This document shows, one piece after another, positions 8,909 through 16,841 of a DNA stretch of 64,000 nucleotides. The notes under the pieces are model-generated. The model was not told the DNA's origin. It saw nothing but the letters and a program-made list of their open reading frames with translations, and did no database searches. A program made the translations under genes and the position numbers. Source of the stretch: Aquabacter sp040755535 (GTDB lineage: Bacteria > Pseudomonadota > Alphaproteobacteria > Rhizobiales > Xanthobacteraceae); assembly GCA_040755535.1 (NCBI GenBank), contig JBFMAV010000014.1, positions 1-64,000 of the forward strand. Reading direction: 5' to 3'. Position 1 is the stretch's first letter, and every line of letters begins with the position of its first letter.

Positions 8909-9271
8909 GTGAAGCGCCGTAGACCCCTCGCATTTATCGTTTTTCTCGCCCTGGCCAGCACCGCTTCGGCCCAAGGCGCCGCGCTGTCCATTCCCCTGCC
9001 CGCCGGGGGCGACATGAGGCGAGAGTCGGCACGCTACGACTGCGCAAACCTCGGGCGCCTGGGCGTGGACTATGTCACGGCAGGCGCCGTGGCGCTGGCC
9101 CTGCTGGAGATCAATGGCCAGCCGCGCGTGTTCGCTCAGGTCTTGTCCGGATCCGGCGCGCGATACGCGTCCGGCCCGTATGTCTGGTGGACCAAGGGCG
9201 CCGACGCGATGTTGGAGGATCTGCGCCAGGGGAGCGGCACGCCGCCGCTTGCCTGCTCCGGCGTGCGCTGA
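8909..9271 (+). CDS. MliC-family lysozyme inhibitor, secreted
   Basis: 120 residues. GTG at 8909 follows a perfect AGGAGG, six bases away, and gives a clean signal peptide (basic RRR, hydrophobic core, cleavage after ASTASA). The mature part has the MliC/PliC hallmarks: an early YDC, then SGSGARY, WWTKG and a late cysteine, which in the family form a disulfide-stabilised beta barrel that inserts into the active site of C-type lysozymes. Role by family: periplasmic or outer-membrane protection of peptidoglycan. No lipobox cysteine is seen, so it is probably a soluble periplasmic form. Confidence 0.75.
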   Translation: MKRRRPLAFIVFLALASTASAQGAALSIPLPAGGDMRRESARYDCANLGRLGVDYVTAGAVALALLEINGQPRVFAQVLSGSGARYASGPYVWWTKGADAMLEDLRQGSGTPPLACSGVR

Positions 9272-9277
9272 GCGGCC

Positions 9278-10564
9278 TCAGAGCCCGCCTTCGAACGCCG
9301 CCACGAAAGCCGCCACCCGCCGATCAAAGCGAATGTCGGAATGCCGGATGGGACGGACCAGGGAGAGGCCCTCCATCGAGCGCGCGCGCGACAAGGCCAC
9401 ATAGGCTTGCCCGGCGGCGAATGCGCCGCTCTCGAAATCGATGCGCACATCCTCCAGGGTCAGACCCTGGGCCTTGTGCATGGTGATCGCCCAGGCGGGT
9501 GCGAGCGGAAGCTGGGTGTAGGTGCCAACCACCTGCGCCTCGATGCGCCCGGTTGCATCGTCCCACCCGTAGCGTGTCCGCTCCCAGGTAAAGCTCTCGA
9601 TCTCGACAGTGGGGCCTGCGTCCAGCCGGACCACCGCCGAATGGGCCCCGATGCCGAGAACCGTTCCCACGGACCCATTCACCCAGCGTCGGGCGGGGTC
9701 GTTGCGCAGCGCCATCACCCGCGCGCCGGATTTAAGCGTCAGCCGTTCGGGCACCGGCAGCCGGTCACCCTCCAAGCCGAACTCGCCCTTCAGGAGACCG
9801 GCGAAGGTGCGCTCCGTCCCGGACAGCGCGGCAAGGCCCCGTTGGTTGTAGGCGTCCGCCCGTGCATTCGTTGGCGTCAGCAGGACCGGAAGCACGCCGG
9901 GACGATGATCGCGCACACAGGTCGCGTTAAACCCCTCCACCGCCTCCCGCAACCCGACGCCGCGGCGCACCGCCCCGAGGAGCGCGATGAACACGTCATC
10001 GGACTGGCGATGAACCTTGGTGAAAGGCACACGGGCCACAGGCTGGGCGCGCAGCGCCATCGCGTCGAACGCGAAGGGACCGCCATAGCCCATGCGCTCC
10101 AGCATCTCCTGCTCGGCATAGGGCACCACGGGAGGAAGCTGGAGAAAGTCGCCCACCAGAACCACCTGCACACCGCCAAACGGTTCATCGCGGTCCCGGG
10201 CGATGCGCAGGCTGCGGTCCACCGTATCCAGCAGATCGGCGCGCACCATGGAGATTTCGTCGATCACCAGGCGGTCCAGCTTCTTCAGCAGGCGCCGCAC
10301 CTGGACGCGCGGCTTCACCTCATCGGGGTTGAGGATGCGCGGGGGAATGCCAAAGAAGGAATGAATGGTCTGGCCGCCGAGCTGGAGCGCGGCGACCCCG
10401 GTGGGCGCGAGGAAAACCTGGCGCCCACGCGATTCCTTACGCAGGTCGTGCAGGAAGGTGGTCTTGCCCGTACCGGCCCCGCCCAGCACCATGATGGTGC
10501 CGGTGCCCGCCTCGATATGGGCGAGGGCGCGGGCCGAACCGTCCAGAGCGTCGGGCGTGGTCAC
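9278..10564 (-). CDS. Pif1/RecD-like superfamily 1 DNA helicase
   Basis: 428 residues. Helicase motifs in order: Walker A GGAGTGKTT (near 28), motif Ia APTGVAAL, motif II DEISMV, motif III GDFLQLPPV, and C-terminal motifs ITMHKAQGLTL and YVALSRARSMEGL. These are the marks of 5'-3' helicases of the Pif1/RecD2 type that unwind DNA with structured regions. It lacks extra N- or C-terminal domains. The GTG start overlaps the stop of the upstream kinase gene (GTGA), implying translational coupling. Confidence 0.85.
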   Translation of the reverse strand: MTTPDALDGSARALAHIEAGTGTIMVLGGAGTGKTTFLHDLRKESRGRQVFLAPTGVAALQLGGQTIHSFFGIPPRILNPDEVKPRVQVRRLLKKLDRLVIDEISMVRADLLDTVDRSLRIARDRDEPFGGVQVVLVGDFLQLPPVVPYAEQEMLERMGYGGPFAFDAMALRAQPVARVPFTKVHRQSDDVFIALLGAVRRGVGLREAVEGFNATCVRDHRPGVLPVLLTPTNARADAYNQRGLAALSGTERTFAGLLKGEFGLEGDRLPVPERLTLKSGARVMALRNDPARRWVNGSVGTVLGIGAHSAVVRLDAGPTVEIESFTWERTRYGWDDATGRIEAQVVGTYTQLPLAPAWAITMHKAQGLTLEDVRIDFESGAFAAGQAYVALSRARSMEGLSLVRPIRHSDIRFDRRVAAFVAAFEGGL

Positions 10565-11559
10565 GTCAGCAGGCCAGCCTCCCGGGCCATATCCGCGAGG
10601 GTCTTCTGGGGGCGAGCGCCCACATGGGAAATGACCTCGGCAGCCGCCAGCGCGCCAAGCCGCAAGGCGCTCGCGGGATCAAGGCCTCGCGCATGGCCGA
10701 ACAGGAAACCCGCTGCGAACAGATCGCCGGCGCCCGTCGTATCCACCACCTCCGTCACCGGAACGGCGGGCACCGAGACCACCGCTCCATTGGCGCAGAA
10801 CAGCGCCCCCTTCTCGCTGCGGGTCACAACCGCCTGCTTCGCCTCCGCGCGCAGGCGGATGAGCGCCGCGTCGAAATCGGCGGTTTCGTAGAGCGCCTTC
10901 ACCTCGGCCTCGTTGGCGAACACCAGATCCACCACGCCGCGCCGGATCAGGTCCAGGAACTCGGCGCGATAGCGATCCACGCAGAAGGCGTCCGAAAGGG
11001 TCAAGGCCACCTGACGCCCGGCCGCGTGCGCGATATCGGCGGCGGTGAGGAACGCTTCCTTCGCGGCCGGCGGATCCCAGAGATAGCCTTCCAGATAGGT
11101 GACGGCGGCGCGAACGATCAGGTCGGCATCGATATGGCGCGTGGTCAGGTGCTGCGCGGCGCCGAGATAGGTGTTCATGGTGCGCTCGCCGTCGCCCGTC
11201 ACCAGAATGAGGCAGCGCGCCGTTGACGGCCCGTCGGTTGCGGCCGGTGTGCCGTAGGCAACCCCGGCGGCGCGAATGTCATGGGCGAACACGGCGCCGA
11301 GCGTGTCGTCGCGCACCAGACCGATAAAGGCGGCTTTTCCGCCCAGCGAGGCAAGACCCGCCGCGGTATTGGCGGCCGAGCCGCCGGAGACTTCCACACC
11401 CGGCCCCATCGCCCCGTACAGGGCCTGCGCCCGATCCTCGTCGATCAGCGCCATCGAGCCCTTTGCCATGCCTTGCGCGAGAAGGAAGTCTTCTTCCGCA
11501 CGGCTCAGGACATCGACGATGGCATTGCCGATGGTGACGACATCAAGGGACGTGGGCAC
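10561..11559 (-). CDS. PfkB-family carbohydrate/adenosine kinase
   Basis: 332 residues. Ribokinase-fold kinase: N-terminal VVTIGNAIVDVL, GGSAANTAAGLASLG substrate region, and the catalytic anion hole TTGAGDLFAAGFL near residue 270. Alphaproteobacterial members of this type are usually called adenosine kinase; the substrate here cannot be fixed from sequence. GTG at 11559 is preceded by AGGAG, eight bases away. A longer open frame to 11772 has no ribosome site and an unlikely N-terminus. Co-translated with the helicase gene through a GTGA overlap. Confidence 0.82.
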   Translation of the reverse strand: MPTSLDVVTIGNAIVDVLSRAEEDFLLAQGMAKGSMALIDEDRAQALYGAMGPGVEVSGGSAANTAAGLASLGGKAAFIGLVRDDTLGAVFAHDIRAAGVAYGTPAATDGPSTARCLILVTGDGERTMNTYLGAAQHLTTRHIDADLIVRAAVTYLEGYLWDPPAAKEAFLTAADIAHAAGRQVALTLSDAFCVDRYRAEFLDLIRRGVVDLVFANEAEVKALYETADFDAALIRLRAEAKQAVVTRSEKGALFCANGAVVSVPAVPVTEVVDTTGAGDLFAAGFLFGHARGLDPASALRLGALAAAEVISHVGARPQKTLADMAREAGLLT

Positions 11560-12020
11560 AGGGCGGCTCCTGGACAAGGTTGCGCCGGCCCCGGGGTTCG
11601 GGCGACGGTGCGGATGAGCATTCAATCGGTTCGTCGTGCCCGGATCGATCGCTTCCGCGCACGCACACACACGTCCCAGCCATTGCCATCCGGCGACGCG
11701 CAAGGACCAACCGCGTCTAGCATTGGGCAAAGCCTCGGGGCAACGTATCTTCCCGCTCGAAACGTGCCGCAACCGCGTTTGTCATGGTCGCTTACATATT
11801 TTGAAGGGCGGGCGGCGGCGGCAGCGGATAAAGACTTTTGGACTGATTAACGACTTTTGGATACTGACATCGGGGTCGGGGGCATTTCGGATCTTGCTCC
11901 GCTCAATGTCCGTGGGCGATCCAGAGATCGGATAGTCTGAGCAGATCGTCCTCCAGAACGTGAATCAAACGGTTCGTCTTGGCAGACCTGCCCGCATCGG
12001 GGCGACAAAGGGCTTGAAGA
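11560..12020. other. Divergent intergenic region with a spaced 10-bp direct repeat
   Basis: 461 bases between the leftward kinase gene and the rightward glmM gene, with no convincing gene. GACTTTTGGA occurs twice, at 11833-11842 and 11852-11861. The 19-base spacing is about two helical turns, as expected for side-by-side binding of a regulator. No confident sigma-70 hexamers were identified. Confidence 0.4.
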
Positions 12021-13364
12021 ATGGCGCGCAAATATTTCGGGACAGACGGCGTGCGCGGGCGCGCCAATGCCACCTTGACGGCGGATCTCGCGCTGCGGGT
12101 CGGCATGGCAGCGGGTCTGGTGTTCCGGCGCGGGGATCATCGCCATCGCGTGGTGATTGGCAAGGATACCCGCCTGTCTGGCTATATGATCGAAAACGCT
12201 CTCGTAGCTGGTTTCACCTCGGTCGGCATGGATGTTCTGCTGCTCGGGCCGGTGCCCACACCGGCGGTCGGTATGCTCACTCGCTCCATGCGCGCGGATC
12301 TGGGGGTGATGATCTCGGCCTCGCACAATCCCTATGACGACAACGGTATCAAGCTCTTCGGCCCGGATGGCTTCAAGCTCTCGGATACGATCGAGGCGGA
12401 AATCGAAGAGCTGATCGACCAAGATTTCGCCCGCAAGCTCGCGACTCCGGCTGAGATCGGCCGGGCCCGACGCCTGGAAGGCGTGCACGCCCGCTATATC
12501 GAATATGCCAAGCGCACCCTGCCCCGGAACCAATCCTTCGAGGGCCTGAGGGTGGTGGTGGACTGCGCCAACGGCGCCGCCTATCGCGTCGCCCCCGAGG
12601 CACTCTGGGAACTCGGGGCCGAGGTCGTGGCCATCGGAACCGAGCCGGACGGCCTCAATATCAACCGCGACGTGGGCTCGACATCCCCCGCGGCGCTGAT
12701 CGCAAAAGTTCATGAAGTGCGTGCCGATATCGGCATTGCCCTCGACGGCGACGCCGACCGGGTGATCATCGTGGACGAAAAAGGCCATGTGGTCGACGGC
12801 GATCAGATCATGGCGGTGGTGGCCGACAGTTTCCGCGAGGACGGGCGGCTTTCGCGCGACGGCATCGTCGCCACGGTCATGTCGAATCTCGGACTGGAGC
12901 GTCATCTCCACGATATGGGCCTGACGCTCGCCAGGACCGCCGTCGGCGACCGCTATGTGCTCGAGCGGATGCTGAGCGAAGGCTATAATGTGGGGGGCGA
13001 ACAGTCCGGCCATATCATCCTGTCGGACTATTCAACGACCGGTGACGGCCTGCTCGCCGCTCTCCAGGTGCTGGCCGTGGTGGCGCGCCGCGAGCGGCCG
13101 GTGTCCGAAGTGTGCCATCGCTTCGAACCCCTGCCGCAGATCCTGAAGAATGTCCGGTACCGGTCCGGCCAACCGCTTGAAAGCCCGACCGTGATCTCGG
13201 CCATTGCCCATGCGGAGGAAAAGCTCGCGCGGCGCGGACGACTCCTGATCCGCCCCTCCGGGACCGAGCCAGTGATTCGCGTCATGGGCGAAGGCGACGA
13301 CCGGGACCTCGTGGAAGCGGCCGTGGACGAGGTGATCGACGCCCTGCAGAAGGCTGCGGCGTAA
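12021..13364 (+). CDS. glmM: Phosphoglucosamine mutase
   Basis: 447 residues, full length. Converts glucosamine-6-phosphate to glucosamine-1-phosphate for UDP-GlcNAc, peptidoglycan and LPS synthesis. Visible: N-terminal KYFGTDGVRG, phosphoserine loop ISASHNPYDDNGIK, metal loop ALDGDADRVI, sugar-binding GEQSGHI and phosphate-binding RPSGTEPVIRVMGEG. Start ATG with a purine-rich site (TTGAAGA). The frequent partners ftsH and folP are not adjacent here. A strong hairpin follows the stop. Confidence 0.96.
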   Translation: MARKYFGTDGVRGRANATLTADLALRVGMAAGLVFRRGDHRHRVVIGKDTRLSGYMIENALVAGFTSVGMDVLLLGPVPTPAVGMLTRSMRADLGVMISASHNPYDDNGIKLFGPDGFKLSDTIEAEIEELIDQDFARKLATPAEIGRARRLEGVHARYIEYAKRTLPRNQSFEGLRVVVDCANGAAYRVAPEALWELGAEVVAIGTEPDGLNINRDVGSTSPAALIAKVHEVRADIGIALDGDADRVIIVDEKGHVVDGDQIMAVVADSFREDGRLSRDGIVATVMSNLGLERHLHDMGLTLARTAVGDRYVLERMLSEGYNVGGEQSGHIILSDYSTTGDGLLAALQVLAVVARRERPVSEVCHRFEPLPQILKNVRYRSGQPLESPTVISAIAHAEEKLARRGRLLIRPSGTEPVIRVMGEGDDRDLVEAAVDEVIDALQKAAA

Positions 13365-13379
13365 CCCTCCGTTCCCAAT

Positions 13380-13407
13380 CCGGCTTTGCATGTTTGCGCA
13401 AAGCCGG
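13380..13407 (+). terminator. Hairpin downstream of glmM
   Basis: Perfect 10-bp stem CCGGCTTTGC / GCAAAGCCGG with an 8-base loop, 15 bases after the glmM stop. No T-tract follows, as is common in GC-rich genomes. Likely terminator. Confidence 0.55.
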
Positions 13408-13539
13408 TGGCGGCGCTTGAAAACGTCCTGCCGCTTACGACGCTCCATAGGCGTCAGATAGCTTTTATGATTAATGATTTATGCATTGCCTCGTGCGATG
13501 GCGCTTCGCGCGGCCGCTCTCTTTTGGATTACTCATTCC

Positions 13540-14220
13540 ATGTTGAACCCGTTGCGCGTCCTTCTCATCGCCGCCGTTGCGCCCCTCGCCGTCTTGACGC
13601 ACGCACTGGCGCAGTCCGCGGCGCCCGCTCCCGCCAACTCGGCGGATCGCGACACGCGCGGCGTTCCGAATATCGACGGTTTGGCGCCCGAAGGGGGGTG
13701 GTACCTTCGGATAGACGCGGGCGGATCGCGTCTCAATAACGGGGTCGCCACCATCGGCCCGCGGGCTCAGACCTATGGCGGCCCCGGCTGGACGGCTGGT
13801 GTGGGGCTTGGCTATCGCTTCTCGGGGCAATTCCGCGCGGATGTGAGCGCGGATCTGGTCAGCCACTCCCGGCTTCAGGAAAAGATCTTTCTCACCAATC
13901 TCTATTGGGACCTGTTCACGTTTGGGCGGGCCACGCCCTATGTGGGAGTCGGCGTCGGTGCGGCGCAGGTCGCGATCATGTCATCAGCGCCAGTGGCGGC
14001 AGCCGTCTCCGGCCTCGACCGTTATGAGTGGCAGGCTGCCTGGTCCCTCATGGCCGGGACCTCCTGGGCATTGGGACGTGACCTCACCCTGACGGCGGGC
14101 TACCGCTACATCGATCTCGGGGCCCCCTCCTTCGACGTCAAGGCGCGGCCTGTGGAAGTGAATCTGTCGGGCCTTCAGGAGCAGCAATTCCGGATCGGTC
14201 TTCGCTACGCGTTGCGGTAA
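13540..14220 (+). CDS. Outer-membrane beta-barrel protein (porin-like family)
   Basis: 226 residues from ATG 13540, which gives a clean signal peptide ending near THALAQ; upstream in-frame starts would bury it. The mature part alternates aromatic and small residues in amphipathic strands: WYLRIDAGGSRL, GWTAGVGLGYRFS, PYVGVGVGAAQV, LTAGYRYIDLG, and a last strand ending FRIGLRYALR. The end differs slightly from the usual terminal aromatic. It resembles small eight-stranded OmpA-like or Omp25/31-type surface proteins of alphaproteobacteria. Function beyond the outer-membrane location is unknown. Confidence 0.75.
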   Translation: MLNPLRVLLIAAVAPLAVLTHALAQSAAPAPANSADRDTRGVPNIDGLAPEGGWYLRIDAGGSRLNNGVATIGPRAQTYGGPGWTAGVGLGYRFSGQFRADVSADLVSHSRLQEKIFLTNLYWDLFTFGRATPYVGVGVGAAQVAIMSSAPVAAAVSGLDRYEWQAAWSLMAGTSWALGRDLTLTAGYRYIDLGAPSFDVKARPVEVNLSGLQEQQFRIGLRYALR

Positions 14221-14243
14221 GGCGATGAACTTCGGGGCCGGGA

Positions 14244-14654
14244 TCATTCGCTTTCATCGCGTCTCGCCTGCATGCGGCGGATGCGTGCAATGACCAGCTG
14301 CGGATCATAAGGACGCGCCAGTTCGGGGCCCTCCTCGCAGAGGTTCGCCGCTTCCTTCGCCGCCTTCTGTGTGGATCCGGTCGCAATGACGTCGATGCCG
14401 GGATAAGCCTCGCGCACCAGGGCGCGCAGCGCGAACCCGTTGACAGCGCCCGGCGCGTCGAGGTCAAAAAGGATCGTATCGACGAGCGGCGTGCCATGGT
14501 CGAGCACCGCCAGAAGTTCTTCCGACGTAGTCGCCTCAACAACGCGGTAGCCGCACCCGCGCAGATACTCGGCGATTGCGTGCCGCGACAACACATCCCC
14601 ATCCAGGATGAGTATGCAGGGGCGTGCATCGTCTGTGGGTGTCTCAGCCCCCAT
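14244..14654 (-). CDS. Receiver-only response regulator, atypical
   Basis: 136 residues with a single receiver domain and no output domain. The acceptor aspartate lies in ILFDLDAPG, but the acidic pair near the N-terminus is reduced to ILDGD, and the conserved lysine before the last helix is replaced (ARPYD). Phosphorylation may be weak or absent. ATG 14654 has GGAG eight bases upstream; longer starts at 14660 and 14672 exist. It overlaps the end of the next regulator by 11 bases, so the pair is one transcription unit. Confidence 0.75.
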   Translation of the reverse strand: MGAETPTDDARPCILILDGDVLSRHAIAEYLRGCGYRVVEATTSEELLAVLDHGTPLVDTILFDLDAPGAVNGFALRALVREAYPGIDVIATGSTQKAAKEAANLCEEGPELARPYDPQLVIARIRRMQARRDESE

Positions 14655-15051
14655 GGGCATGTCTCCGCGCAAGAACGGATAGAATCAGGCCAACCGCCTT
14701 GGTGGGCACGTAGGGCTTGGGCAAATACGGAATCCCGACGGCCAACAAGGCCGCGTCGAGATGGCCGGACGTCACGATCACAGGGACGTCGGGATAAGAC
14801 GCCTGAAGCCTGCGGCTGAGTTCCAAACCGTCAAACGCGCCCGGCATCTGCACATCGGTGAAAACCACGGCCACGTCCAGCCCGGCGGCCAATGCGCCAA
14901 GCGCCTCCTCGGCGTTGGCCGCTTCCACCACGACCAGCCCTTCGGCGCGCAAGAGGTCGCAGAGCATGAACCGCAGGAGCGGGTCATCCTCCACGACCAG
15001 GACGGATCGGGCCTCAGGTCCGTGCGCGTCCAGCATCGCTACATTGTCCAT
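14644..15051 (-). CDS. Receiver-only response regulator (CheY/CpdR-like)
   Basis: 135 residues, a complete receiver domain: acidic pair VEDD at 21-23, acceptor D66 in VFTDVQMPG, Thr in VIVTSG, and K112 in LPKPY. No DNA-binding domain, so it acts by protein contact or phosphate shuttling. First gene of a two-gene unit with the atypical receiver protein. It is preceded by GGAGG and by a consensus EcfG promoter, so it is probably part of the general stress response. Confidence 0.85.
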   Translation of the reverse strand: MDNVAMLDAHGPEARSVLVVEDDPLLRFMLCDLLRAEGLVVVEAANAEEALGALAAGLDVAVVFTDVQMPGAFDGLELSRRLQASYPDVPVIVTSGHLDAALLAVGIPYLPKPYVPTKAVGLILSVLARRHAHGG

Positions 15052-15081
15052 GCTTCCCCACTCGTCCTCCGGTTTTGTAGA

Positions 15082-15106
15082 ACGTCGGGATCAGGCACTT
15101 GTTCCG
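15082..15106 (-). promoter_or_regulatory. EcfG-type (general stress sigma factor) promoter
   Basis: On the minus strand the sequence reads GGAAC, 16 bases, CGTT, the consensus of alphaproteobacterial sigma-EcfG promoters. The -10 end lies 30 bases before the response-regulator start codon, leaving a short leader that carries a GGAGG ribosome site. Confidence 0.75.
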
Positions 15107-15232
15107 CTCAAGCGCGACAATTAGGGGGGTCTGAGCGATTGGCCCCGCGCCACGAACTCCGTAAGGTGCGCTTCGCCGCATCGGCTGCCGTTTCGCCGAT
15201 CGCCGACCTCAGACCCAGTTGGGAGTTTCCTG

Positions 15233-16762
15233 GTGCTCGACCTCACCCATGCCTCAGGCATCGCGGCGGAAGCGCAAAGCCTGCTTGAACGGCTCGGCGT
15301 TCCCGGAGAGATGTTTCGAAGCGGCGCAATGGCCGCGCGCTCGCCCCTGACAGGCACTCAGATCGGCGCGGTTCCGCCAACCGACGATCCTGTGGCAATG
15401 ATCGGCCGTGCGCATGCCGCATATCTGTCCTGGCGCAATGTCCCAGCTCCCCGGCGGGGTGAACTCGTGCGCCTGCTCGGGGAAGAATTGCGGGCGGCGA
15501 AAGAGGATCTGGGACGCCTCGTCACCCTTGAGGCCGGCAAGATCGCCTCCGAGGGCCTGGGCGAAGTCCAGGAGATGATCGACATCTGCGATTTCGCCAC
15601 CGGCCTGTCCCGCCAATTGCACGGGCTGACCATCGCCACCGAGCGACCGGACCACCGAATGATGGAGACCTGGCACCCGGCGGGGGTGGTCGGGGTCATC
15701 AGCGCCTTCAATTTCCCGGTCGCCGTCTGGTCCTGGAATGCGGCTCTCGCCTTTGTGTGCGGCGACGCGGTGGTGTGGAAGCCCTCGGAGAAGACCCTCC
15801 TCACGGCGCTCGCGGTTCAATCCCTGTTCGAGCGTGCAGCGGCTCGGTTCGGCGGCGTTCCCACAGGTCTCTCGACCCTGCTGATTGGCGGACGCGAGGC
15901 GGGGGAAGCCCTGGTGGAGGATGACCGGGTGCCGATCGTCTCCGCCACCGGCTCCACCGCCATGGGCCGCGCCGTCGCGCCCCGCCTCGCGGCGCGTTTT
16001 GCGCGGGGCATCCTGGAGCTCGGGGGGAATAACGGCGCCATCGTCACGCCGTCGGCCGACCTCGATCTGACGGTGCGCGCCGTCGCTTTCGCGGCGATGG
16101 GAACCGCCGGCCAGCGATGCACCACGCTGCGCCGCCTGTTCGTCCATGACAGCGTTTACGACGCCCTCCTGCCGCGCCTGAAGGCGGCCTATGGCAGCGT
16201 CTCGGTCGGCGATCCGCGCGCGGCAGGCACCCTGATCGGCCCGCTCATCGACCGACCCGCTTTTGATGCCATGATGCGCGCTCTGGAGGCCGCACGTGGC
16301 GACGGCGGTAGGGTCACCGGCGGGGAGCGTGTGGAAGCGCAAGGCCTGCCAGAGGCCTATTATGTGCGGCCGGCTCTGGTCGAGATGCCCGCGCAGACCG
16401 ATGTGGTGCGCGCCGAGACCTTCGCGCCCATCTTATATGTGATGCGCTACGGCCCGCTGGAAGATGCCATTACCCGGCACAATGACGTGCCCCAGGGCCT
16501 TGCCTCCTCCATCTTCACCACCGACCTGCGCGAGGCCGAGCGCTTCCTCTCGGCCGGCGGTTCGGATTGCGGCATCGTCAATGTGAATATCGGCCCCTCG
16601 GGCGCCGAAATCGGCGGCGCATTCGGTGGCGAGAAGGAAACGGGCGGAGGCCGCGAGGCCGGCTCAGACAGTTGGAAGGCCTATATGCGCCGCGCCACCA
16701 ACACCATCAATTACGGCGGATCCCTGCCGCTCGCTCAGGGCGTCTCCTTCGACGTGAGTTGA
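15233..16762 (+). CDS. ALDH7-type aldehyde dehydrogenase (alpha-aminoadipic semialdehyde / piperideine-6-carboxylate dehydrogenase)
   Basis: 509 residues. NAD-dependent oxidation of an aldehyde, in this subfamily mainly L-alpha-aminoadipate semialdehyde of lysine catabolism. Catalytic cysteine in GTAGQRCTT, general base in LELGGNN, NAD-binding FTGST-like stretch ATGSTAMGRAV, and ALDH7 hallmarks EMIDICDFATGLSRQLHG and NFPVAVW. GTG 15233 has GGGAG upstream. A hairpin and a TPP enzyme follow on the same strand. The ALDH7 assignment is strong; the physiological substrate is inferred. Confidence 0.82.
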   Translation: MLDLTHASGIAAEAQSLLERLGVPGEMFRSGAMAARSPLTGTQIGAVPPTDDPVAMIGRAHAAYLSWRNVPAPRRGELVRLLGEELRAAKEDLGRLVTLEAGKIASEGLGEVQEMIDICDFATGLSRQLHGLTIATERPDHRMMETWHPAGVVGVISAFNFPVAVWSWNAALAFVCGDAVVWKPSEKTLLTALAVQSLFERAAARFGGVPTGLSTLLIGGREAGEALVEDDRVPIVSATGSTAMGRAVAPRLAARFARGILELGGNNGAIVTPSADLDLTVRAVAFAAMGTAGQRCTTLRRLFVHDSVYDALLPRLKAAYGSVSVGDPRAAGTLIGPLIDRPAFDAMMRALEAARGDGGRVTGGERVEAQGLPEAYYVRPALVEMPAQTDVVRAETFAPILYVMRYGPLEDAITRHNDVPQGLASSIFTTDLREAERFLSAGGSDCGIVNVNIGPSGAEIGGAFGGEKETGGGREAGSDSWKAYMRRATNTINYGGSLPLAQGVSFDVS

Positions 16763-16785
16763 GCCGGGCGTCCTGCCTCTTCCCG

Positions 16786-16805
16786 CCTGCCGCTGAAGCG
16801 GCAGG
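16786..16805 (+). terminator. Hairpin between the aldehyde dehydrogenase and the TPP enzyme
   Basis: Stem CCTGCCGC / GCGGCAGG closing a TGAA tetraloop, 24 bases after the dehydrogenase stop. A TTTTTA tract comes 10 bases later. It may partly terminate transcription or stabilise the upstream message, lowering expression of the second gene. Confidence 0.5.
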
Positions 16806-16841
16806 TCATGCTTGTTTTTACCCCCTGAAGGATTGCCAGCC

